Part shown: positions 30,583 through 40,900 of the stretch, piece by piece
Position numbering within the stretch: the first letter of the stretch is position 1
Layout of the letters: each line of letters starts with the position of its first letter
From: MGIIb-Q1 sp964342465
GTDB taxonomy: Archaea > Thermoplasmatota > Poseidoniia > Poseidoniales > Thalassarchaeaceae
Assembly: GCA_964342465.1 (NCBI GenBank)
Contig: CAYFFQ010000017.1
Location: forward strand, 1 to 45,998
DNA: 45,998 nucleotides
Direction of reading: 5' to 3'
Translations under genes and position numbers: made by a program
Notes under the pieces: generated by a model
What the model was told of the DNA's origin: nothing
The model's input: only the letters and a program-made list of their open reading frames with translations
The model's database searches: none

Positions 30583-30844
30583 AGAGAACCCGCTGTTCTC
30601 TCTTTCCAGGTCGGCCCCAGCGCGCTGGAACGACTGACTCTGGGAGTGCAGGTGTCTTTCAAAGCCGGCGGAGCGCCCGCTCCGCCCACCTTCCTCAACG
30701 ACTTCAGGAACCGAGCGAACCGCCACCAAAACGGTGGACTGCGGGGCATTCATCCCCCAATTCAACCCGGTATTTCGAACTCTTTCAAACTCTCCTGATT
30801 CCACGCCGTCTCACTTATGTCGTTCAGGGAACCCGATGTTCCCT
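30583..30844 (-). promoter_or_regulatory. three hairpins in a 348-bp intergenic region, two of them homologous
   Basis: Hairpin 1 is AGAGAAC-CCGCT-GTTCTCT (30583-30601). Hairpin 3 is AGGGAAC-CCGAT-GTTCCCT (30826-30844). They share the loop frame CCG-T, and their differing stem base is compensated on the other arm. Hairpin 2 (30667-30686) is a perfect 9-bp stem, GGCGGAGCG/CGCTCCGCC, with a 2-nt loop. Hairpin 1 lies 22 nt upstream of the start of the secreted repeat protein; hairpin 3 is 65 nt past the stop of the zinc-ribbon gene at 30910. No gene is seen in 30562-30909. Confidence 0.55.
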
Positions 30845-30909
30845 CTGAATCAACGGTTTCTGTGATACTATTTCAACGATTGGATACTAAGCATCACGAC
30901 GGATAACAG

Positions 30910-31275
30910 TTATTCGGGGGTGAGTTTCGCCATCTGAGCCCGATACTTGGGGCCACCCAGAATGTACTGAATCGGGGCGGCGAGGGTGGCGACGACCATG
31001 ACGACGAGCGAAGCGCGACCCCAGAGAGGAATACCGGCGAAGAAGAGCGTCCAGAGAGACCATCCCACGACCACCCAGAAGAGGGGGGCGAACCTCCTTC
31101 CCAACACCGTCATACGTTGTTTCACCAGAGCATCACTGTAGAGTTGAGGGGTTTCATCGGCAGTCGCATAACCGTGCTTCACACCGCAGCGCGCGCAGAC
31201 GAGATAACGAGGGCCGTTCCCAGTGATGAAGTGCTCTTCCGGATAGACACTACGGCAGATTCGACAGGTCGCCAT
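30910..31275 (-). CDS. zinc-ribbon, two-helix membrane protein
   Basis: 121 residues. The N-terminus has CRICRSVYPEEHF and CARCG, a CX2C…CX2C zinc ribbon. Two membrane helices follow at about residues 63-81 (APLFWVVVGWSLWTLFFAG) and 87-107 (ASLVVMVVATLAAPIQYILG), with a short charged tail. The ATG is 9 nt after the stop of the PabB-PabA gene, so the two are probably one transcript. I cannot assign a function. Such architectures occur in small archaeal membrane proteins of unknown role. Confidence 0.75.
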   Translation of the reverse strand: MATCRICRSVYPEEHFITGNGPRYLVCARCGVKHGYATADETPQLYSDALVKQRMTVLGRRFAPLFWVVVGWSLWTLFFAGIPLWGRASLVVMVVATLAAPIQYILGGPKYRAQMAKLTPE

Positions 31276-31284
31276 TCTCTAACC

Positions 31285-33675
31285 TCAGCCCTCTCGACCG
31301 AGCATCGGCTCTTCAACGCTTTGACCATCATATCTCATGGATAGGGTGAGGAAGTTGTCGATAATTCTCTCTCCATCTACACTACCTGCCGATTCGGGAT
31401 GGAACTGAACACCCCACACCGGTAGTGAAGGATGGGTGAGGGCCATCACGAGTGATTCCGTTTCGCTGTCGGTTGCAATCACTTTCAGGGAATCGTTTCT
31501 CTTTGTCACCGCGAGAGAATGGTAACGCATCATCCTCATCTCACCTTCCAATCCGTCGAACAGGGAGTCCGATGTATGGGTGAGCAGGTCGGGAACACCA
31601 TGAACCGGCCCGGTTGCAGATTCTGAAAGCCGCCATCCGGCGGCCTCGGCTAACGCCTGATGTCCGAGACAAACTCCGAGAAGTGGGATGTGTACTCCCT
31701 CACAATCGAGTATCTCCCCACTCACCGCAAGAGATGCCAACGCTTCTGTGAGGGGGGTATTCGCCGGCCGACCGGGTCCGGGCCCGAGCAGGATGTGGGT
31801 CGGCCTGACCGCTTCAAGCATCCTTCCGACATCTTCAACTCGGTCACTTCCCCTACCCTGAACCACGACAACGCTGGCTCCTGCTCTCGCCGCACAGTGG
31901 ACGATGTTGTAGGAGAAAGAATCTAGATTGTCGATGAACAACAGTCTTGTCTCACCCTCTTGGCGCTTTCGGAGAGGGGGGTCGGTGGGTAACCAATGGG
32001 TCGGCTCCTCGGGTGATATGCAGGAGTTCACACCGCTTCTGAGCCGGTGATGCAGGGATGTGGTCGTATCATTCACATCGGGTACGGGGGATTTCTCCAT
32101 CTCTCCGATAGCGATTCCGGTGTCAGAATCACCGCCCGCCGCCTCTATCAAGGCGTGCGACTTCCACTTGGCTTCCGTAACCTCATCGGCCGGATTTGAT
32201 TCATAGACGAGGCCACCTCCGGCCTGAACCTTGGCCTGCCAATCGCCTTCGCGCCTCTGTCGCGCCTCGAGTGTTCGAATCAATATGTTCCAAGTCGAAG
32301 TGCCGCCTCGGATGTCGGTGATTCCAAGCGAACCGGTCCACGCTCGGCGCGGACCCGATTCCACTTCATCGATGGCGGCGATGGTCGCCGTTTTCGGGCA
32401 CCCGGTGATGCTCCCGCCGGGGAAAAGTGCCTGAAGTGCATCCCAAATATCCATGTCACCCCTCAGGCGACCCGTGACATCACTGACCAGATGATGGACA
32501 TTGGGATGTGATTCCACTCGCCAGTCACTCCATCGGACTGTTCCCACAGAACATACTTTGGACAGGTCGTTCCTCTCTAAGTCCACCAACATCATGTGTT
32601 CGCTCACCTCCTTTCGGCTGGCCGCCAATTCTCTCTTCAGGGCGTCATCTCTCTCTCGCACTCGGGCGCGCGGGCGGGTACCCTTGATTGGACGGGTGGA
32701 CAATCCATCACCTCGCTTGCACAGGAGCAATTCCGGGGATGCGCTGACAAGAGCAAGATGGTGGTCGGGGGCGTGAAGCCAGCCGGAATATGGGGCTGGA
32801 TTACTCCGCTGCAACCGCTTGAACACAGCCCAAGGTGACTGGATCTCACCCCGCCAGACCCGGCCATAATTGAGTTGATAGAACTCGCCTCTGTGGATGC
32901 CTGCCCTGACATCATCCACCACCTGCATGTGCTGTGCATCGCTCACTGATGATGAAAAGGAGGTGCATTCAACATGGGAATCCATGTCCTCGTGGCTGTT
33001 CAGCCACTCCTCCACCGCTAGACGCGTCTGGCTGAACCACTCATCGCCTCCAAGTGTCCTGAGAATCAATGTGCCCTGTTGTCTGTCGTGGACCAGCCAA
33101 CGGTCACAACGTAGGAGAAGGCCATTCAACGCACCCTCAGGTGGGAGGTTGGATAGTCGTACAGGTTCAGTCCATTGGACCAAGTCGTAGGTGAGCAGCC
33201 CCGCAAACGCCCCAGGCATCGGCCCTTCCCCTGCACCCATGCCCTCGTCAGATAGGTCTGGAGGTCGAGGAAGAGAGCGGAGAGAGCCGGCAAGGTCAGA
33301 GGAGGATGATGTGGCCACATCTGTCCACACCTCACCATTCCACTCCTGCACATACCACTCACAAGGATGACTCGCCCCAGAAAGGTCAATCACTCCATGG
33401 AGGGCGGAACCGCTTGAGCGCGACGGTGTCTGCAGAACTGTGCTCGGTTGAATCTGAACGAAACGAGTCGTTGATGGACCGGCGATGCAGGTGAAGCGGG
33501 ATTCCTCATCAATCGGGCCACCGGAGATGAGAGAGAGTTCGTCGGGGCCACCGTATCGGGAGGCGGTGAAACCGCAAAGTCGGTGCTGGCGCAGTCTCTC
33601 AAGCAGCGAGGGTGTGAAACCATCCCTGTCACCGACCGCCCAACTATGGGTTTCAATAACGACAACACCTCCCAC
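31285..33675 (-). CDS. pabB: aminodeoxychorismate synthase, PabB-PabA fusion
   Basis: 796 residues, starting at GTG 33673-33675. Residues about 245-515 are the chorismate-binding domain: EFYQLNYGR (264-272), the PabB-type PIKGTRPR with K331 (anthranilate synthases have Ala there), SRKEVSEHMMLVDLERNDL, LFPGGSITGCPK (418-428) and YESNPADEVTEAKWK. Residues 577-782 are a class I glutamine amidotransferase: FIDNLDSFSYNIV, GPGPGRP, the nucleophile C669 in GVCLGHQ, and H759/E761 in QFHPES. The protein would convert chorismate plus glutamine to aminodeoxychorismate, the first step to p-aminobenzoate for folate-type cofactors. The amidotransferase is at the C-terminus; fused eukaryotic ADC synthases usually carry it first. 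pabC lies 117 nt upstream. Confidence 0.92.
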   Translation of the reverse strand: MGGVVVIETHSWAVGDRDGFTPSLLERLRQHRLCGFTASRYGGPDELSLISGGPIDEESRFTCIAGPSTTRFVQIQPSTVLQTPSRSSGSALHGVIDLSGASHPCEWYVQEWNGEVWTDVATSSSSDLAGSLRSLPRPPDLSDEGMGAGEGPMPGAFAGLLTYDLVQWTEPVRLSNLPPEGALNGLLLRCDRWLVHDRQQGTLILRTLGGDEWFSQTRLAVEEWLNSHEDMDSHVECTSFSSSVSDAQHMQVVDDVRAGIHRGEFYQLNYGRVWRGEIQSPWAVFKRLQRSNPAPYSGWLHAPDHHLALVSASPELLLCKRGDGLSTRPIKGTRPRARVRERDDALKRELAASRKEVSEHMMLVDLERNDLSKVCSVGTVRWSDWRVESHPNVHHLVSDVTGRLRGDMDIWDALQALFPGGSITGCPKTATIAAIDEVESGPRRAWTGSLGITDIRGGTSTWNILIRTLEARQRREGDWQAKVQAGGGLVYESNPADEVTEAKWKSHALIEAAGGDSDTGIAIGEMEKSPVPDVNDTTTSLHHRLRSGVNSCISPEEPTHWLPTDPPLRKRQEGETRLLFIDNLDSFSYNIVHCAARAGASVVVVQGRGSDRVEDVGRMLEAVRPTHILLGPGPGRPANTPLTEALASLAVSGEILDCEGVHIPLLGVCLGHQALAEAAGWRLSESATGPVHGVPDLLTHTSDSLFDGLEGEMRMMRYHSLAVTKRNDSLKVIATDSETESLVMALTHPSLPVWGVQFHPESAGSVDGERIIDNFLTLSMRYDGQSVEEPMLGREG

Positions 33676-33792
33676 TTGTCTGCCACAGTGGTGGAAAAAA
33701 AGGGGTTGATTCGAGGAGAATTGGTGTCACGAAATGCGGGTCTATCACGGCCCTGTTAGCGAAAATAGGGCATTCTGTAGGGTGGCTGGAAA

Positions 33793-34605
33793 TCATGTCC
33801 TCACCTCAGAAATGTCATTCCACGACTCAGCCACCACGCGGGCGAATATGGCTCGGCAGGTTTCAGCGAATCTGCTCGAGCCGTCACCTACCACCTGACC
33901 GTCGAGTTCTGTCACCATCACCACTCCTACGCCAGTGCCGACCACCAGCAGAGACTTCGCTCGGCCGACCATGCTCGCTGTCACCCTTCCACAAGTTGTG
34001 GGGATTCCCTCTTCCAAGAGGTGGGGGGTCATCATGTTCAGAGATATCGACTCCACGGCTCCTGATTCGGGGGTTGGAAACCAGGCGACACCGTCATCAT
34101 CGAGGAGAACGGGTGTCGCCGATTGAGCGTCCACCACCGCCCCGTCATGGACGAGAAGAGCGATGGCGCAGCCACGCTCGGCGGCGATTTTCGAGGCGTC
34201 ATGATATGGTTGCCATTCCCCATGTTTGCATCCTGTGAAGTCTTTGGACCAACGGGGTGCGGGGAGCGCCGTGGCCGTCGAGGTGTGCAATCCGTCCTTC
34301 ATGACCTTCAGGTGTTTTGAAAGTGGTTTGGCACGACACTCAGCGAGCATCTCTCCTTGTCCGTCAAGGCTCAACCTCACAAGCAGAGTCTCGGGAGATT
34401 CCGAGTTGAGGGAGTTTTTGTCAAAAGCGTGCAACAATGCTGCGACCGCCTTCGGTTGAGCATCTTCGGGCCATGAAATTCCCAATCGTCTTGCGTGGGA
34501 CTCCAGCCGGCTGAGATGGGCGGCGAAGTTGACGACGCTGGTCAATCCGTTCCACCGCATGGTGGTGAATGCCAAGTCAGATGCCTCTCCCACCTCTTTC
34601 CCCAA
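33793..34605 (-). CDS. pabC: aminodeoxychorismate lyase (class IV aminotransferase fold)
   Basis: 270 residues in the open frame; the first usable start is TTG at 34603-34605, with an in-frame stop a few codons above it. PabC removes pyruvate from aminodeoxychorismate with PLP. Features are LAFTTMRWNG near the N-terminus (the family's F-E-T-M/L-R region), K127 in GCKHGEWQPYHDAS as the likely PLP lysine, DGAVVDAQSATPVLLDD in place of the usual D-G-x-V-x-E-x-x-x-x-N, and TCGRVTASMVGRAKSL. About 20-25 residues normally preceding FETMR (the initial strand with V-N-G) are absent, so the N-terminus looks short. The identification depends strongly on the pabB-pabA neighbour. Confidence 0.75.
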   Translation of the reverse strand: MGKEVGEASDLAFTTMRWNGLTSVVNFAAHLSRLESHARRLGISWPEDAQPKAVAALLHAFDKNSLNSESPETLLVRLSLDGQGEMLAECRAKPLSKHLKVMKDGLHTSTATALPAPRWSKDFTGCKHGEWQPYHDASKIAAERGCAIALLVHDGAVVDAQSATPVLLDDDGVAWFPTPESGAVESISLNMMTPHLLEEGIPTTCGRVTASMVGRAKSLLVVGTGVGVVMVTELDGQVVGDGSSRFAETCRAIFARVVAESWNDISEVRT

Positions 34606-34656
34606 TGTGGGTGTGTTCGGTTTTCAGCAATGAAACCTGCCCACATCCATCCGAGG

Positions 34657-34784
34657 TGATGGTGGCGTGAGGGAATGGTGGCGTGAGGTGATGGTGGCGT
34701 GAGGTGATGGTGGCGTGAGGTGATGGTGGCGTGAGGTGATGGTGGCGTGAGGGAATGATGGGTCGAGGGAATGATGGACCGAGT
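34657..34784. repeat. 16-bp tandem repeat, eight units
   Basis: TGATGGTGGCGTGAGG recurs at 34657, 34689, 34705, 34721 and 34737. Variants (GAATGGTGGCGTGAGG, GAATGATGGGTCGAGG, GAATGATGGACCGAGT) stand at 34673, 34753 and 34769. It fills much of the 328 bp between pabC and the end of the propeller protein gene. The rest of that space shows no gene. There are no spacers, so it is not CRISPR. Confidence 0.95.
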
Positions 34785-34933
34785 AGATTCAGGTCAACCA
34801 CCCGCGCAGATGGAGAACGAGATTCGTTTTCATTTGAGTTGTCAATTCTCACGAAGGTTCTCTTCCTCCGGCAGTGGAAAGGAGTGGTCCAAATCCACTC
34901 GATACCCGCTAAATCCCTCTGCGCCGCTTCCCT

Positions 34934-37900
34934 TCAGAGAAGGTCGTCTACCAGTGAGTCCAACACTGCATCCCCACTGGAAGGGCGGGAAACCGGTTCA
35001 TCGAACAGGTCTGTCGATATCTCAGCCAATCTGCGGCTGGCATCGCTCGCTGCCGCGGCTGAGAAATCGCCTGAATGTGCGGCATCGCTCGCTGCTGATG
35101 GCGGCTGGGAATAGTCGCTCGCTGCTGAGGGTGGCTGGTCGTTCTCATCAGCGGATATCTGAGCAGCAGCGGGAAGCAATGTGCCAGCAAGGTCGACAGA
35201 CGGCCCCAAGCCGTCATCGTCACCCCAATCCTCCTGTTGAGGCAGACCCCAGACTGCCTGAGCCATATCCCACGCATCCTTTCTCGAGCGTGCTCTTCGG
35301 GCGCGCACCGCCAACAGAAGCACTGTCAGTATGGCCATTGAGAGGAGAATAGTCAGCATGGTGTTGATGTCAATGAGGTCGAACAGGTTGGTGGCTGCTT
35401 CTCCATCGCTGTTCTGGTCGTCTCCGATACTCTCCGGGGCCTTGTATGGCTTAACCTCCCGCACCTGCACGAGATGCTTCCAATTCTCTCCGTCAAATGC
35501 TGTGACGGTGATGAACCAATGGGTGGAATTGTCGTATTGTGCGGTCTCGTTGAACTCCTCCAAAGACCAGAAGGTGCCTATTATTCCGCCCTTGGCGAGG
35601 TTCGCCTCATCGGTGTTTTCGAATCTCTGGTCGCTGACATATATCCGATAACTGCGGATGTCGGTTCGGCTGAGCGCAGACCACTCTATCTCGATGGCGG
35701 TACCGTGGGTGTTCCAAGTGGCTGTGAAATCGACATCGGGGAGATGCCCACCGGGGTCATCTCCGGAGTTGTCGACGGCGCGGCCGGTGCCGACATTCAA
35801 CTCTGTTGTGTATGAGTTTCCAGATGTATCCACCGGAACGACCGCGACATGGATGGGCAGCCCCGACATGAGAGCCTCTCCTCCATCTATCTCAGTGAGA
35901 ATAATTGGTTGGGAGACGGTTCTATCGAGAATCATCACAGGTTGTCGGTGGGCGACGCTGGTGAATCCGATAATGTCGGCGTACACCTCGTAGTGGTCGA
36001 TGTCGCTGGCATCGCTCGGGGTGAACTCGACATAGACCGCAGTGCCGTTGTCACCCGGTACATCGGTCACTTTGGGCCTGTCCAATCTGTCCGGAGCGAT
36101 TATGTCATCGCGATTGTCTATAGGTGTCACCACGACTGAGGGCAGAGATGTGAGGAATGCTGCATCATAGATGTCGTGGATGGTCACTGTGACCGACAGA
36201 GGTACATTCGGCCGAATATCGTCCGGTTGGGAGGTCTCCACACTGTTGCCATCATACAACGCCTTGTCGATTGATACCGACAATGTTCCATCGCTGCCCA
36301 TCGGATGTTGGATGTTGATTCGCACTGCACCGCAGGCGGTCACATCATCCTTGCACTTCGCCCATGTTGCGGCGAGGTCTTCGACTGGCTGGCTGCTCGC
36401 CCACACCACATAATATCCGAAATCGTCGACTTCAGAGGCATTCCAAGATACATCAACCGCACCACCGAGGTCATCGGGGTGGTCCCATGCGGAGAGGTTT
36501 TCCACTCTTGGGGGCGGGTCTGCACCACGCTGGTTCTTCTCCGGAGCAACCTTGACCACCGTCACGTTGGAGAGGTCGCCATTCCCCCACGCATCGTAGG
36601 CGACCACCGTCACCCAGTAGAGTGTGTTGTCGACCAGCGGCACCCCTTCCCAATCAGAGATTATCGTCTTGTTGGTCTCACAGTCCGGAACTATCGATGC
36701 CACTCCGAAATCCAGCGCATCGGTGGGTGTGGATTCCTCGGCGGTCGACGGGCGGATGAGGATGGTGTGCCAGGCACAATCGTCCTCTCCGTTCGGGTTC
36801 CATTCCACCGTGATCCGGCCGCCGCCATCATCCGGTGTGTCATAGGCGACGATATCTTGCACCGGCGCCGGTGGGATGCCGTCATCGATTCCACCGACCG
36901 GAACAACAGGGCCGATTACGGTGGCGTTCGCTGGGTCGTGTTGCTGTGTCTGGTCGACACAGGTCAGAGCCACCCAATACGGTCTGCCCATCTCGAGTTG
37001 CAGCACCGTGCTGTTGGCGAGAGCATTGATGTCCTCTATCTCAGTGGTCAGCCCGACAGCGTTGAAAATCTCCTGTGTAGAGACCCACACCCTAGTTCCA
37101 GCATGGTCCTTCGCAGTACACTTCGCCCATTCGACATAGAGGTCACCATCAGCCCCTCCTTCGGCAGGTCCTCCATCCGCCCATTCTGGTGGATTTGGTA
37201 TCTCGTCGGTCGCCGCGGCAGGGCCGATTATCGGGGAGGGTTCACCCAGTGTGCCATCGTCGTATTCTATGAGAGCGAGGGCATAGATGTCAACTCCGTC
37301 CTGAATCGGTTGTCCGTTGACAGTGGTTATCTCGGCGATTGTCGTCGCCCACACCGGAACGCGCGCATCGGGAGTTCTGGTGGCAAGGTCCTGAGCAGTG
37401 GGGAGGCTGCTCCAGTTCCCCTCATTCAGATAGATGTGATATGCTGCCCAGCCGTGGTCTTGACTAGGAGTCCACTCAGCGATGAGAACTCCGCCGCCGT
37501 CATCTGGCCGGTCATAGAGATCGAGGACCTCGATCGGAGATTCCGAACGAGTCCAATCATATTCTATTCTCACCTCGATAGAGCCGTTCAGTGGACTCTT
37601 GAGATTGATGTGCAGGTCTCTTCCAGCCTGTGTCAGGGTGCCTCGCCTCGCGGCGAGACTGAAATCTTCGGCGAGGTTGGGATTAAGGTCGGTCAGATTC
37701 CACGTGCCTGAATAGTTCAGATTGTGGCTTGAAAGCCAAACCGCAGCGCCATCAACCGGACTTGAGAGAGTCAATGGCTGTTGATGAATCGGTATTCCGC
37801 TCGGTGCGGCGCTGTTGGCAATCGCTGGTGTCGACATCGGGGACGAGGGGTCTATCAACGAGATGCGCTTACCCGGCGCCGTCGAGTTGGTGATATCCCA

Positions 37901-40900
37901 TGATGTTCCCAACAGGGTGGCTGTGAGTGGGTCCGCTCTCCGCATCACCTCGCGGTCAACCGGCAGGAAAGCCGGTGCGGGGCCATAGCCATACACTCCA
38001 TCGTCTGAAGTCGTCAGCCACACACCTGTGGCTCCGACCCAGCCACCACTCAGTTGCATGATGTATTCCGAATTGATGACTGAGTGAGAGGCGGTGGATA
38101 GTTCCACGCGGTCCACACCTCCTTGGGACAACGCCAGCAGCGTCGTACCGTCACTGACCAATTCTTGGATTGGCCACGAACTGAATGCCCAAGAGGGGCT
38201 GCCAGCCTCCATGCTGTTGGAACCGGCGTTCCAATGGACAAGAGGTTCTTCGTCCGTCGCCACATGAACTCCCCACCAGTCCGCCGAAATCGCTCTGACA
38301 TCGTTGGAAGGCAGCATATCGACCTGATACTGCTGTGTGGCGTACATCCCAGTGAGGGAATAGGCGGTTGCGCCAGGTCTCGTCGGACCCTCCCCATTGT
38401 GCGAGAGGAAGAGGGTGCGGTTGTAGGTGATCGTCTGATTCCCTGAGACGACTGTGGTCATCGGTGCGTAGGCGATGTCGTTGACCCTTGTGCCGACCAA
38501 ACCGGTGGTCCTGTCCTCGACGAGTGTGACGGTCTCACTGACGGTATCCCAAACCACCAATCCGGAGGGGGTTGCGAGAAGCAGGTCGCTACCCTCCACC
38601 CAGATTTTCTGCACAATTGGGCTCGGCAGTCCGTCCTGAGTGGTCACCGAATCATCCCATTCATCGCTGGTGACGTTCCATACACCGATTCCTCCGTAGG
38701 TCGAGACCCAGATTCTGTTGTCATATTCGACGAAGTCGCGCACTATGTTAGATGGCAGACCGGCAATCAGAGAGCCGTCGGTCCAAGTGGCGGTCGTCAT
38801 GTTGTAGACTTGGAAGCCTGCCGACGTCGTCGTAGTACCCATCAATCCGATTACTAAGTCGTCGCCGGAATGATACAACCCATGCATCTGATTGTGAAGG
38901 GCGGCCGGAGTACCTGAAATCAATCCCGAAGTCAGGTTGACGGAGTAGAGGCCGAATGATGTGGTCACCCACAGGTCGTTGTTGATAGGCTCTATCTCAT
39001 TGATGATGTTCCACACAAACGGATAGGCATCGACCCACTCTATCGTGCCGTTCGGCAGCAGACTTCCCCTGAGAATCGAAGAGGCAGAGTATTGTTGTGA
39101 ATCTTCAGCACATGTGACCCATACATCATTTCCTCTGAAGGTGATGTCGAGCATCCTTCCTGATGAGAGGCCAGAGAGGATGTCAACTGCCCCTTTGTGC
39201 AATCCTGTTGAATTCAGTATGTCAATTCGATTGTAACCGGAATCGCCGCCGGGCCTTCCAATCAACCAATCCACCTGACTGCTGTTGGACGGAACTATCT
39301 CCATGCTGGAACCTTGCGTTCCGACATCGATCTGAATCCCACTTCCGAGCTGACCACCATTGGCGGGAATGCGTGAAATGCCGCCGGAGCCACCTCCTTC
39401 ATCGGTGTGTGAAATCATCAAAACTCCATCATGCCAACGCATTCCATCCGGGAATACCTGGTCGGGGAGGATGCCGTTCGCCGTCTCCGAGATGGTGGAG
39501 AGGAAATTGCCGTTGGTGTTGCCTTGGTTGCGGTACTGGAATCTGGTTATTCCCACATCATTCATCTCGAATCCGACATATACGACATCGCCTGTCTCAT
39601 CACAAGCGAGTGCCACTGGGTCATCGTCAGCCAGCCCCGCGTTCCCTTGACCCCCACCTTGGTTCCACTGGCCCAACCACTGCTGATTAGCGAGGTTATA
39701 ACGCGCCACACCGCCCTGTGTTCCCCAAGAGAGGTAGCGGGCCATCGCCACATGTAGCACATTGTTGCACACCTCCATGGAGAAACCGAATCCCTCGGGG
39801 ATATTGCCACTACCCGCTTCCCATGTCGTCCACGCGTTGGTTGTGCCGTTCTGTCTGAAGATGCGACTATTACGGTTCCATCCGCTGTTCGCCATCGTCG
39901 TATACCACAGGTCATCACCGACTATCTCGATGTCGAAAATCGTGTCCTCAGAGTTTGGTGGAAGTCCATTGCCTGGAGTCAGCGTAGTGGCCCATGTGTC
40001 ATTGTACATGTCATAGCGGGCGATTCCGTCATAGGTGGCGAAATGGATGAGTCCCTTATACAGGTTGATGGAGCGAATCGGTCCCTGAATGACCGAGTCG
40101 TCCCATTCATTGAGCAGGTTTCCGTTGTAGTCGAATTGGCGGTGAACCTTCTCCCCATAGGATGCGAAGATGTGGCACCACTGTGGGTTGAGCGGTTCAC
40201 ACTCACCCGCATAGACAGAATTGACTCGCAGAATACTGCCAGTCGCTTCGAGATTGGTTCCCCAAGTGTCGTTGGCATGGTCATAGCGCACGATGCTTCC
40301 AGCATCGAGACCCCACCAACCAGAAGGAGCTACGCCAATCCAAAGCATACCGTCTGGCCCCTCGCCCATACCGTAGACGAGTCCTGATTGGCTTATCTGC
40401 TGACCAGCATCGAGAGTCGACATCGTCGTCATGGTGTTGATGTTGTAACGGTAGATGTTGTCGTTGGAAGAAGTGCCCCATCTCTCCTCCGAGTAATAGA
40501 GAACATCGCCGATGATGACCAACTCGCCGGGCGCGTTCTGTCCGTTCACCCTCGAGAATGAGTTGAGCATGGTTCTGTTGACAAGGTCGATGAGACGGAT
40601 TCCGAAGTCACCGCCGACCCATATTCTGTGCGGTTGACGGTCTGGAATCAGCGCCGTGACGCGGTTGTCCGTGATGAGATTGTTGGAATTGGATGAGTCC
40701 CACACCTGTAACCAGATGTCATTGATTCGGTCGTATCGCGCCACGCCTATTCCGTCAAGTCCGATGTAGACAACGTCATCGTATTCATAGGTCAGGGCGT
40801 TCCATGTCGCTTCACCCGCCTCCCACACTTCAACGACTGTTCCATTGACCACATCGATGATTCCCGCCCCGTAGTTGGTACCAGCATAAAGGTGTCCATT

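Noticed and set aside
33750..33771. GCCCT/AGGGC hairpin between pabC and the pabB-pabA gene as a terminator
   Set aside because: Only 5 bp with a 12-nt loop; the seven-T run nearby on the minus strand lies against the next start codon. It is too weak to call.
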